Positions 45,721-57,300 of a stretch of 64,000 nt of DNA are shown piece by piece. Position 1 is the stretch's first letter; every line of letters begins with the position of its first letter. This DNA is from Macrocystis pyrifera (lineage: Eukaryota; Sar; Phaeophyceae; Laminariales; Laminariaceae). The translations under genes and the position numbers were made by a program. The stretch spans positions 5,846,611-5,910,610 of the forward strand of contig JASSKH010000021.1 of assembly GCA_031763025.1 (NCBI GenBank), written 5' to 3'. Under the pieces are notes generated by a model. It was not told the origin of the DNA. It did not search any database and worked only from the letters and a program-made list of their open reading frames with translations.

Positions 45721-47039
45721 TTCAATCCCTCTCCACGAACCCCAGATTTCCTCCGTTCAAGCTTCACGAATTTTACAGCAAGCTTCGAGCATCGTGCGGT
45801 TGACCGCCGCGTGTTCCACCACATTTCGCCCCGACCTGCCCTTGCCGCTCAACCATCACTATAATAACACGATCTCCAACGTCGCCGTCCTACAACCCGC
45901 CACCCAGCTTGAGGTTGCGTGTCTTTGTTTTCGTGTGCAGCGTGATGTGCTTCTACCTATCGAGCTGCTCCTGCTCACTTCGCCTCGCCTTCTGCGCTTA
46001 CAGCAGTACTTGTCACCCCATCACAACCAAACACCTATTCGGTAGAGGAGGTGGTGCGCCCGGTTGCCCCAATGCTTTGGCGGGTGGTCGTCCGCCTCGC
46101 GTACCGTCTACGCCATCACCGCCCTCCTCACCGTCACGCGGCGTGAGGTTGCTAGGATTTCCTCTTTTAATTTGGTCTCGCGTCTTATTTCCTCGCCAAT
46201 TTCAGCAGAAATGCGAATTATTATTTAGCGAATAGGTACAAATGACGCCAAATTCTTAAAATTATAATTCTTATTTTGCAAAGGCGTTCGAGACTTTTTT
46301 TTTTCTTGAGCGGTAATCAAAAAAAAAATCCACATGGCATCAATCACATATAATTCACGAGATATTTATTAGAAACGATGCTCTTCAGGACTGCAGGTAT
46401 CAAACTTCATCTTGGCCACCTTCAACGACTCTGCTGAGCTGTAGCACACTACTCGTACATCCCGTAGGGGTTATAGCCATCCAATCGACATGGTCTACGT
46501 TACGCACGTTGGGCGTCAATGCTCTAGGTCTCCCCCTGCTACTGACTGCCGTCCACGTCTCAGGCGTGCTCTTCTTCAGAAATACTTCCAATGCGCCTCA
46601 GCTGCAACGCAATGCGCATTCCCTCCAAGCTAGAGGTACCAACAAGGTGGCCCTTGATAACGTCTTCCTTGAGTTGCAAGAATGGTCGCTAAAGCATCCC
46701 GCCTTAGCCCGTTTAGAACCCTATTAATAGTCATTCCCATTAATGCGGATTGCGGATGGAAGCAGTGCGGTGGTGGGTGGTGTACTCGTACTGCTTGCTG
46801 CTAGAGTGTCTGCAGACCCTCGGAGCAGAGCTTATAAGTGCCTTGAGCTGCATAAAAAAACATGAAAAAATAGTTTTGCGATATTTTTATTTGCGTGCTT
46901 GCAGAGGGTAAATGATCTCGTTGGGCAAAACAAACGGCAATTTCGCAGTGTTGGGGCCTGAAAATTCGTGACGTAGGCCAATTACACACACCAAAACCAA
47001 CCAAAATGTGACAAAATTCGTACGCTGATTGGATGATAT
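45721..47039. other. No supported gene; weak minus-strand candidate exon
   Basis: At 46400-46600 the minus strand is open for about 63 codons (TPETWTAVSSRGRPRALTPN, VDHVDWMAITPTGC) to a stop at 46400, followed by AATAAATATC. It could be a 3' exon but lacks partners. The CTATTAATAG palindrome is at 46721-46730. Confidence 0.25.
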
Positions 47040-47314
47040 TGATTGTGCTCAGAAATTCGACGGAGACGTTACATCTAATATTAGGGAGTTCCATATATTG
47101 ACATAGGATTATAGGAGAGGGGTATTTAGTCGGATATTCGGGGGGATAAACGGGAGGTTTATTCCCGCGCCATGTTGGATAATAACCTGCAGACGATGCA
47201 TGAGCTGTCACTCGACAGCTCGGATATAATATAAGAGGAGTTCCGTGTTACTGTCTGGAGTCAACCACGCGTTCCCGTGCCAGCTGCGCCTATACCTTTA
47301 GAGATCAATCAACA
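47040..47314 (+). repeat. 5' LTR of copia A
   Basis: TGATTGTGCTCAG to ATCAATCAACA. It includes GGATATAATATAAGAGG, a TATA-like promoter about 90 bases before the LTR end, and a CTGTCACTCGACAGCTC inverted repeat. Confidence 0.92.
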
Positions 47315-48417
47315 CATTAGTGAGTCCGGCGATCTTCTATTGGCAAGCGTAGCCAAGGCCAACCTGGAGAGGTGGGAACCTGCTTCGGCATGCCTAGTTT
47401 CGAGGACATGCCCAGTCAAGAAGCCAGCGTGGAGAGTGAAAAGACCATAGAGGAGATGAAGAAGAAAATAGAGGTCCTGGAAAGGACGATGGAGGAGCAG
47501 AGACTGCGCGCCGAGAGGGACGCGCAGGGAGCAGGAAAGGAAGGGGGGGCCGGTGGGGGGACGAGAGGAGAAGGAACTGCTGGAAGACAACAAGCAGCGT
47601 CGACGGTGCCGACACTTGGGCTGGAGGCCCGATCAGGCATGTCACTACCTTCTTTGTACCGCCCAAGTTTGTCCCAGTCGAGACCCCCGAAGTTCGATAA
47701 CGTAGAGGCCCACTTTAGCATGTGGCGAAGTAAGTTTTTGGCATAACTATCATCGCTTGTGTGCTTGCATGTACTCAGTAGCACAGCAAACCCAGTTATG
47801 GTGGGTGACATGAGGGTTTCGCCTGAGGAATTAGCCTCCAGACATTCCCCCCAGGAGATTAGGGACGCGAGATTGGTGTATGGATTGATGATGGAGGCCA
47901 TGACAGGATACGATATGGCTGAGTTTAGAATGCAAAAGGCAATGTCTCCGAGTGGTGCTTGGAAGGAGTTGGAAGACTATTATATGCCGAAGACGATAGC
48001 CGCAACTCATAGATTGAGGAGGGAATTTGATACAATCCGAATGGCCGAGGATGAAAACCCCTTGCTGTTCCTAGGAAGGGTGGACAAGGCTGCAGATGAG
48101 CTGGCAATGCTAGGATGTGGTAAGAGTACGGAGGAAGTAAACCGCCACATTGTCACCAACCTCTCATCTTTGTATACTATTCAAAGCAAGTCCATGCTTT
48201 CCCGCCCTTCCATCCCCCGTTCCGAGATCGATGAGATCATCCGTGACGCGTATGCTAACGACAAGGTAGAGAAGGAGATGGTTTCTAGGGCGTCGGGCGT
48301 GCAGGGAGTGGTAGGTCAGCATGCCTTGTACGCCGGAGGTGCGCAGCCTGCCGGTGGCGGAGGTGCGGGTCCAGGAGGGGGAAGGAGGAACAGGAGAGGT
48401 GGGAGGCTCAAGGATGG

Positions 48418-48442
48418 GCAACAGCAGCAGCAGCAGCAGCCC

Positions 48443-48474
<32 letters not shown>

Positions 48475-48600
48475 TCCAGCGACAGTATCAGCAGCAGCAG
48501 CAATATCAGCAGCAGCAGCCTCAGCAGCAGCAGCAGCACCAACGGCAGCAGCAGCATCCTCAACAGCAGCAGCGGCACCGTCCCCATCAGCAACGTGGCA
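48418..48600. repeat. CAG-type trinucleotide tract in copia A gag
   Basis: Near-continuous CAG/CAA triplets, read as Gln in one frame and Ala in another. It is likely unstable in length. Confidence 0.9.
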
Positions 48601-50829
48601 ACCGGGGAGGAGCTTCGTCGGGGGGGATAACCGGCCCCAAATGGCGTTGGGATGCCGTGGCCTGCAGGTACCGTTTGGATGACTCAGTCCCAAACCCCTT
48701 CGGTACGGGTGGAGAAGTCCCCTCCATGGGTTGGGTACCTACCGACCCACCACCAGGGACGTTGCCGCCGATGCCCCCGCCGCCCGCAGCGACTCCGGCA
48801 GGCTGGGGTCCCCCACCGAACAACACATGGAGGCGCAAGGGGCCCTGCTTCCGGTGCGGCAGACCGGGCCACCACGCCGCGGAATGCCAGGCAGCTCCCG
48901 CGCAAATGAATATCGCTTTCCCGGGTGCCGCTTCTCCTCAAGGTGGCTGGCTGCAGGAGACGCCCTACGGCAGTGGTGGGTATACCTCGGCCGGAGCTTC
49001 CCCGCCACAGCAACCCTCCTTCAGCGCTTCCCCCTCCCCTGGCCCAGCGAACAACAGCAACCCTACGCCTACGTTCGATCCGCATCTCCTCACCGCGCAG
49101 TTTGCGCACCAAGGCAAGGCGAATGATGATTTGTTTTGGGTTAATGGGAGAGAAGAGTGGGTAGCGGATTCGGGAGCAACTTTTCATGTGACTGGCAACC
49201 CTTTTGGTATGGTAAACTCTACTCCCCCTCCCCCTGGTAAGAGCCGTTTGGTGGTCGGTGACATGAGGTCACTGAAGATAGAGTACTTCGGCCAGATTCC
49301 AATTGTGATGCACAGCTCTCAGGGTGACGTTCAAGTTAGGCTGATGGACGTAGCATACGTACCCGGTGTTCGCTTCAACTTATTTTCGCTTCATGCAGTA
49401 ATGTTGAAATGCCCGGTGACACTTGATGCTCAGGGAGCTCACACGTTGAATGGACAGCTGTCTTTCGTGCGTAGGGACGCGGGTTCATACGTAGACGCCA
49501 CGCGGATTGTAGAGACCCCGATTGCTGCCGCTGTTTTGGCTCCTGGAAAAATGAGGAGGATCGATATTAACGAGACCTTCACGTTGCCCTTGCCCACTCC
49601 CATGCTGACACTCTCCGTGAGACGACACGCCAGATGGACATTAAGGTTTTTGGGGAGTTGGTTCCGTGTGCTGGGTGTTCTGAGGCGAAAGGGAGGAGGA
49701 TGGCGGTGCCGTGGACGACCGAGTGCCGTTCTACCAGGCCTCTGGAGCGTCTGTTCGTGGATCTGTCGGGACAACAGCCTACGTCTGCTGGCGGTGCGTC
49801 ATACTTGATGATGATCGTCGACGACTACTCGCGACTGGGATGGCCGTATTTCTTGAAGCGGAAGTCCGACGTCCCGAAGGTCTTCGCTGGTTTCCTGGCC
49901 GACATCAACGCGAAGGGTGTGCCGTCCATCGTGGAGTGCCTTCGCTCGGACAACGGCACCGAGTTCACCAAGGCGGAGTTCGTGGAGTTGCTCAACCACC
50001 ACGGCATCCGCCGCGAGTACACGCCCGTCGATTCTCCGAAGCATGACGGGGTGGTCGAGCGACGGATCGCCATGACGCTGGAGCTTGCAATGGCGTCCCG
50101 CCTGGAGGCCACCCGCCTGTTCGGCGATGCAAGGATGCCGGCGACGCAGCCCCTCTGGGCTGAGTCATGCGTGTACGCGAGCGATATGATCAACATGACG
50201 GCGAGGGTAAGGGACAAGCCGGAAATGCACTCGCCGTACCGAAAATTCTACGGGAGACCACCGTTTGCGCGGCTGCTCCCGTTTCTGAAGCCGGGCTTCC
50301 ATCACGTCAGGAGGACCCTGAATACCGAGCCGAAGGCGGAGGCTTGCTTCTACCTTAACGGCGGCAACCACCACGCAGCTGACTGCAGCAAGATCCTGCT
50401 GATGTCTGGCCGAAGGTCATTCTCCCGTGACGTCACTTGGGAACACCCGAGGAAACCGTTTGTGGGGTTACTGCCTTCGGAGGAGGAGAGCTCCCCGCCG
50501 CCGCCGTCGCGGTCGCCACCGCCGCCGGGTGCGCCGGAGCCTCTGAGGGGCCCCGACGTATGGCCCGAGCCACCGTCCCCATCTCCACTGCTGCCGCCGC
50601 AACCGCCGTCATCAACGCCGCTACGGCCGCCGCCGCCGCCGTCGCCGTCGCCGCCGCCATCGCCGTCATCGTCACCGCCGCCGCTACAGCCACCGTCACC
50701 GCCGCCGCCGCCGCCGTCGCCGCCGTTATCATCGCCGTCGCCGCCGCAGCAGTCACCGCAGCCACAGCTTTCGCAGCGTGCTGCCCGGGCACTGGGTTAT
50801 TATATCCCGGACCCGGGGGATGGCGATGT

Positions 50830-51045
50830 GCTGAGGGGGCGGACAAGGGGGGAGACTGCACGACACCAGGAGAGCGGTGACGCTGTGCAGAGAGGGCGGA
50901 CTAGGGGGGAGACCGCACGACACCAGGAGGGTGATGGCGGTGTGCAGGGTGATCGGGCCAGGGGGGAAGCTGGGCGACATCCGGAAGGTGGAGGTGTGCT
51001 GAGGGGGCGGACAAGAGGGGAGACTGCGCGGAACCGCGAGGCTAT
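50830..51045. repeat. ~57-60-bp minisatellite inside copia A pol
   Basis: Four imperfect units, each starting near GGGCGGACAAGGGGGGAGAC, lie between the Pro-rich linker and the reverse transcriptase part. They encode RGRTRGETARHQ-like repeats. Confidence 0.75.
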
Positions 51046-53355
51046 GGGGTATGGCTGCTGTCGTTGATGGCAGCGCGGGAAGGTATAGGCCATGTACTTT
51101 TCCACCAAGCCCCACCGCGCGAGAACCCTCCCCTTCCCACACGCCCGGCGAGCGAGCTTTCGACGCCGAACTCGTATGCTGAAGCGTGTGCGGACGAGTA
51201 TTCGGCCATCTGAAGACAGGCGATGGACAAGGAGTACCATGGGCTGGCGGACGCGGGGACATTTGGAGCCACGTAGCAACCAGAGGGACTCAACGTCATC
51301 TCGGCGAAGTGGGTGTTCGCCTGGAAGTCTAACGAGCATGGTGACGTGGTGCGGGCGAAAGCAAGGCTGGTGGCACGAGGTTTCAAGCAGCGTGAGGGTA
51401 TTGATTTCTTTGAGACTTTTGCTCCGACGCCTGTAGCGTCTTGTTTCCGTTTGTTGGGTGCTATTGCGTGCGAGTTGGGTTTGGATTTGTGTCATTTTGA
51501 TGCTGAGCAGGCGTTCGTGCAGTCGAGTTTGGATGAGGATGTATTCATGCGACTACCTCCCGGCTGCGGCGAAATGTCTGGTAAGGTGGTCAGGTTGAAT
51601 CGCAGTCTCTACGGCTTGAAGCAAGCGTCGAGGTCGTGGCACAACCACCTTCTCACTCACATGAAGAGTCTAGGATTTGAGCAGAGCCCCGCTGACGCGT
51701 GTGTCATGAGGTTGGTCGAGTCGGGCTCTGTCTCCATTGTAACGGTAGTTCATGTGGATGATATTTTTGCTGTAGGACTCAAGGCTAGATGCGATCAGTT
51801 CTGTGACGACCTGAACAACCTTGTTCCGATCAACAATCTGGGCGAGTTGCGGTGGTATGCTGGTTGTTGTTTTTCGAGGGATTGGGATGCTGGTACTTTG
51901 ACGATTTCGCAGCAGGCGTTCGCTGAAAATACCGCGGCGAGGTTTGGTGTTAGTTCTGGGAGGAATAACCCGCTTTCGACTGGTGTGAAGCTCGAGGAGT
52001 TTGACGAGAATGAACCCGTGGGTGATTGGCCTTTCCGCGAGTTGGTGGGGTCCTTGATGTGGCTTGAGAACCAAACGCGACCAGATATTGCGAACGCGGT
52101 GAGGGCGGTAGCGAGGTACACGAATAGGCCGAGGGAAGTACACTGGAAGACAGCAGTCGGTATTTTAGAGTATGTATTTTCTACGAGTGATTTCGGCATT
52201 ACGTTCCAGAAGGGTAGCAGGTTTGAGCTGGTAGCGTTTGCAGATGCAGACTATGCCAACAAAGCCACTGACAGGAGGTCAGTTTCCGGTGGGGCCATCA
52301 TGTGTGCTGGGGCGTGTGTGTGCTGGTTTTCTAGGACGCAGAAATGCGTCACACTCTCAACCACTGAGGCCGAATATGTAGCACTGGCAGACACCATCAA
52401 GGAGGCAATGTTCATGCGCTATGTATGGAGTTTCATTTTCCGGGGTTTGGGGAGAGATGCATTACGGTTTTCGAGGATAACGAGGGGGCAGGGCACCTGG
52501 CACAAAATCCAGTGTGCACGTCGAATTCGAAGCACATCGACGTACGACACCACTTTTTGCGCGAGCTTATTTTTAAGGGGGAGTTTGTTATTACCCATGT
52601 AGAGTCGGAGAAACAGCATGCAGACTTCTTGACAAAGCCGCTCAACAACACGGTGTTTCGTTACCACCGGGATTTTCTGATCAATATTTGACACGGTTTT
52701 TCCGAGGTGGAAGGTTTTATGTTATTTTTTGAGTGAAGGATTTGTGTGAACTACGTATAAATCCGAAGATGCTGCCGTTTTTTTTCCCTGGCTAATTCCG
52801 AGGATGATACCATTTTGTTCCTGGTGATGGATTTCGAGAGTTTTTGGTGTTTTCGAGTAGTCCCCACGTCAAATAAGATTCAAGTGAAGGAATGTATGCT
52901 ATCTCGCATTACCGTCGCGATCTGTGTATCTATGGCGGGAGTAGGGGGCAAGGAGAGACCCTTGTCCGAGGGAACGGGGTTCCTTGCGATCTCTGGCATT
53001 TATTTTCTTGGCTTAATTTTTATTCTGATGAGTATGACTACCGTGATGTTTTATATGATTTGCATTAATTCCTCATGAAATAGAGGGAGATTTTTTTGGA
53101 TAAGGTTGAAGAGAGACTATGAAGCGCCTGGGGGCGTGTGCGGTCCATAGAAAATGTTTTCTGAGTTGGAGAGTTTGGATAGTATTTTGGAAATTGAGAG
53201 TTTGATTTTTGGTTCTGGAGTGAAATTATGTTTCTGAATTTCGTTTGAGTTGGTCATAATATTGAGATGTTTCCACCCAGCGGAGTCGTACATTGTAGTG
53301 TACAGAGCTGGGGGGATATTAAAGTATGGTCGCGTATAATGAGCAGGGGGGATAC

Positions 53356-53630
53356 TGATTGTGCTCAGAAACACGACGGAGACGTTACATCTAATATTAG
53401 GGAGTTTCATATATTGACATAGGATTATAGGAGAGGGATATTTAGTCGGATATTCGGGGGGATAAACGGGAGGTTTATTCCTGCGCCATGTTGGATAATA
53501 ACCTGCATACGATGCATGAGCTGTCACTCGACAGCTCGGATATAATATAAGAGGAGTTCCGTGTTACTGTCTGGAGTCAACCACGCGTTCCCGTGCCAAC
53601 TGCGCCTATACCTTTAGAGATCAATCAACA
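53356..53630 (+). repeat. 3' LTR of copia A
   Basis: 275 bases with the same ends as the 5' LTR. Confidence 0.92.
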
Positions 53631-53813
53631 GATGATGACTTGAAGAACCTAGCTTGTCAATTCCGCCGCCCATCGCAGCACGGCATAGCGCCTGCAGCAG
53701 AAGCACCTCACGGCAGATAGTAAGATCTCGATGGAGGAAGCACATCTGACGACCGCGCAGCAAGCACGCCGCCCAATCGTTCGTGTGATGCCACCATACA
53801 ACCCCAAGACTGG
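53631..53813. other. Unique spacer between the two copia elements
   Basis: About 183 bases of non-repeat sequence separate copia A from the target duplication of copia B. It includes a short protein-like plus-strand stretch (MEEAHLTTAQQARRPIVRV). It may be part of a host exon hit by the insertion, but nothing more can be shown. Confidence 0.3.
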
Positions 53814-53818
53814 AGACA

Positions 53819-54064
53819 TGTTCGTAGAGTCCAAGCCTGGATGCCCTGACCACCACGTGGTCTGATGAGTTTCTTTATAATCGTTGTATTAGAGGACAGA
53901 GGAGGGGGGAGAGAGAGCGGAGCCTAGCTCGTAGCTCGGAGCAGAGAACGGAGTGCTCAAACTCTCCTCGTGAACACACGGCACAATTCATTATAACGCC
54001 TGCGAAGATATACGCAACCCTGTACAACTTGTAACCGTCGCTGCTGGAACGATCCAAACGAACA
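53819..54064 (-). repeat. 3' LTR of copia B
   Basis: 246 bases. In sense the purine-rich GAAGAGCCAGGGAGGG directly precedes it and is the polypurine tract. Confidence 0.93.
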
Positions 54065-54378
54065 CCCTCCCTGGCTCTTCACAGCAGTGACGAGACCGAA
54101 AAGACATTCAAGACTTGCTAGGACCTAAGAACAGCCAACGACAGTCCCGCAGGAGGAAACCCGGCCACCGGGTCAAAACCCCCTGTGTAACACATATACT
54201 CCAAACCATTGCAATTGAAACAACGGCCGCATTCCAAACGATGACCATGGCCAGAAAATAAAATGCCAAGCGGTGCCCTACTCCCCCATGCCCTTTAAAG
54301 TAGCGCAGGGTTGGTGACCTGACAAATTATTCCTCGCATCACTCAAACATGGTACTCATCGAATAATGCTCATACCCC

Positions 54379-57300
54379 TCACTCACCCTCCAAAGGCAGA
54401 TTCAACAAGAACCTACGATGAGACTTAAAAGGGGCCGCAGCAAGGGATTTCGTCAAAATATCCGCGTGCTGCTCTTCCGAAGCTACGATCTGAATGTCGA
54501 TCTTCTTAGCACGAAGTAGCTCTCTGACAAAATGAAAACGCACGTCGATATGCTTACTCCGAGCAGAACTAAGAGGGTTTTCAGCCAACGCTATGGCCCC
54601 CTGGTTATCCTCGAAAACCCGGACACATGATCCGCTTAGCTCTGGACAGATAAACGACAACACTGCGCCCGTAAACAAAGCTTCCTTCACCCCCTCACCC
54701 AGGGCGACATACTCTGCTTCTGCTGTCGACAACGTAACACACCTCTGGGTACTACTTGCCCAACTGACGGCCGCACCCCCTAGGGTAATTACCGTCCCCG
54801 ATACCGAGCGCCTATCGTTCGACTTATCCGCATAATCAGCATCACTATACGCAGTCAAATCCAATCCCGAGCCCCGTACAAAAGTCAATCCCATAAACCT
54901 GGTCCCGTGGAGGTAAGCCATAACCTTCAAAACTGCCTTCCAGTGCCTCTCCGTTGGGTTGTGGGAGTGGCGCGCCACAGCACGCACAGCGTTCGAGATG
55001 TCCGGCCTCGTCATGGTCGACAGCCACATCAAGCTGCCCACAGCCTCCCTGTACGGCCAGTCTCCTCCAAGTTCGCCCTCCTCTCTTGGAACTAGTTCCA
55101 CACCGGGGGTCGCGGGGATATCAGAGGATGAGTTAACACCAAAACGATTCAGCATGCTCTCAATGAACGCCTTCTGCGTAATCTCCAATGTCCCCAGTTC
55201 CCAGTCGCGTTTGAAAGCACAACCAGTGTACCAAGTCAGCTCGCCAAGGTTATTCGTGGGAAATTTCATAGCTAGCGCGGCATGGAAATCTCTACATGTC
55301 TCATCCGATCCTGCGATCACGATGTCATCTACATGAACGGCCATGATCAGTTCTACCTTGCCGTCCACAACCATGCGAAACACACACGGGTCAGACCTAC
55401 ACTGCTCCATTCCGTACTCTACCACGGTCTACCAATAATCCGGCCCACTGCCGTCCGCTCTGATTTAGACCATACAGTGATCTGTTTAGGCGGACGATCT
55501 TTCCTGACATGTCACCACACCCACCGGGCAGTTTCATGTATATCTCGGCGTCGAGTTTCGCGCGAACAAAAGCTTGTGCGACGTCTAGATGAAAAATCTT
55601 TAAACCGTGTTCATTTGCAACAGCCGCCAGAATTTTAACTGACGCTGACGAGGGAGTCGGTGCAAACGTTTGAAAATAATATGCATCCTGCACCTGGCTA
55701 AAACCCTTAGCCACAAGTCTGGCCTTTGTCTTTACTATCAAGCCATCCTTATCCGTCTTGTAGGTAAACACCCACTTCGCACCTACAGGTTTCCGCCCTT
55801 TTGGCGGTGTCGCGGCTTCGTACGTACCGGTCGTTTTGTGACCGTCCAACTCAATTTTCATGGCCTCGTGCTACGCCGCTTTGTATTGAGAACGCTCTAC
55901 ATCTGCTACCGACTGTGGGGGCGGTTCTACGTCTTCTGGGAAACCACTCGGCATGCACACGCTCAACTCCCCTTTGTTCTCCACAGCAGGTCCTCCGGCC
56001 ATCAAAGCCACTGCGTCCTCCGTCGTCCAGGGCGTACGATCCAGCATACTCCCAGGCTTCGTCCACGACTCGTACGCTGCCGCAAGCAGCGCGTGTGCGG
56101 TCCTTTCATCCATCCTTGCCTGGTGCACAGCAGGTTCACCCTCCAGGCGTTGGCTTTGACCCCGGGTCCGGCCCCGTACAGTCGGGGGGAGCCGGCCCCA
56201 GCTGCTGAGCTCGTGTGCTGGCCTCCCCGACAGGACCGCGGGGGGATCCTCACCGTCCCCTTGCCCGGTGTCGGAGGCTGATGCTGCGCCCGAGTCACTC
56301 CCGGCCCTCCCTGCCGGGACCGAGGAGGCGTCCACGGCGCCCCCTTGAGACGAACCCATCGTCTCGGGTGTTTCGCCGCCGGCCTCGCCGGCGGCAGGTG
56401 CCTGCTGTGCGCGCTCCTGCATAAACGAGTCCAGGTCAAAACCCCACGTCATGTCGAGGTCGTTCAAGTGAGCCAGATCGTCGTCCAGCTCATCCACCAC
56501 CCCCCCACCACCTCGATCCGACGTGCTCACGTCGTCTGCCTCTGACCCCCCCTTTTCCGTAGACAGGGAGTCATTCGACTGGGCAGGTACAGGTGGTGCA
56601 GGCGACACGCGTTGCCAGGTGACATTGCGCGTTATTAGCACAGTGCGGTTCTTTGTCAGCACTCGTACTGAATCTCCGGGGTAGTTTGTTGTAGGGCCGA
56701 GGTAAAAGCACTCTTGCGCTCTCGCCTGTGACTTGTTTTCCCTCTTCACCTTGCAATAGCCAGGCTTTAGGAAGGGCAGTAGTACTACGGGGGGGGGCTC
56801 CCATGCCACATCTCATGCGGCGACTTGCTCTGCGGGTTAGCTGTGGTTGCTGTGCGGTTCAAGGCGTCACACGCCCAGTGGGACGCTTCCGCCCACAACG
56901 ACGTCGTGGCCGGGAGTTTCGCGCCAGGAAAACGCTCTTGGGCCTGGATTCGGCCCGCCATTGCGGCCGTCTCTATCAAACCTAGCGCGCGCTCTGCTAC
57001 TCCATTGAATTGGGGACTCACGGCCGTCGTGAATTCCTGCTTGATCCCTCGTGATCTGCACAGGTCGCCAAACTTTCCCCCGCGGAATTCACCACCCCCA
57101 TCAGATCGGACGATTACCACCGTAGGAGGGACACCGTCTGCACGAGAATCCGCAAGGAACAGCTCGAACATTTCCGCGGCGTCCGACTTGCGGCGCATAA
57201 AGTACACCCACGTATATATCGTGAAAATCGTCGTGCACGATGAGAGTATACCGCTTCCGCCCGAGAGACTCTACCACCTTTGGTCCACTCAAATCCACAA

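Larger units (their letters stand above)
47390..52691 (+). pseudogene. copia A gag-pol region
   Basis: Gag starts at an ATG (47390) and has a coiled-coil-like N-terminus, a capsid-like domain at about 47.8-48.3 kb (SPSGAWKELEDYY), a CAG/Gln-Ala tract at 48.42-48.60 kb and a CX2CX4HX4C zinc knuckle (CFRCGRPGHHAAEC). Protease is marked by VADSGATFHVTG (about 49.16 kb). Integrase at about 49.6-50.4 kb has CAGCSEAKG, FVDLSG and RSDNGTEF. A long Pro/Ser linker at about 50.48-50.76 kb and a minisatellite follow. Reverse transcriptase (51.3-52.0 kb) has SLYGLKQASR and VVHVDDI; RNase H has TLSTTEAEYVAL. Broken; fossil. Confidence 0.9.
47040..53630 (+). mobile_element. Ty1/copia LTR retrotransposon A, broken
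   Basis: Direct repeats of 275 bases bound the element. A purine tract (GAGCAGGGGGGATAC) precedes the 3' LTR. Sense order is gag with a zinc knuckle, protease, integrase, reverse transcriptase, RNase H, which defines Ty1/copia. LTRs differ at about seven of 275 sites by eye (about 2.5 percent), a young insertion. The coding region is broken in about four or five places. A clean target duplication is not evident; GATGA with a two-base offset is possible. It is next to, but unrelated in LTR sequence to, the copia element at 53.8-59.8 kb. Confidence 0.9.
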
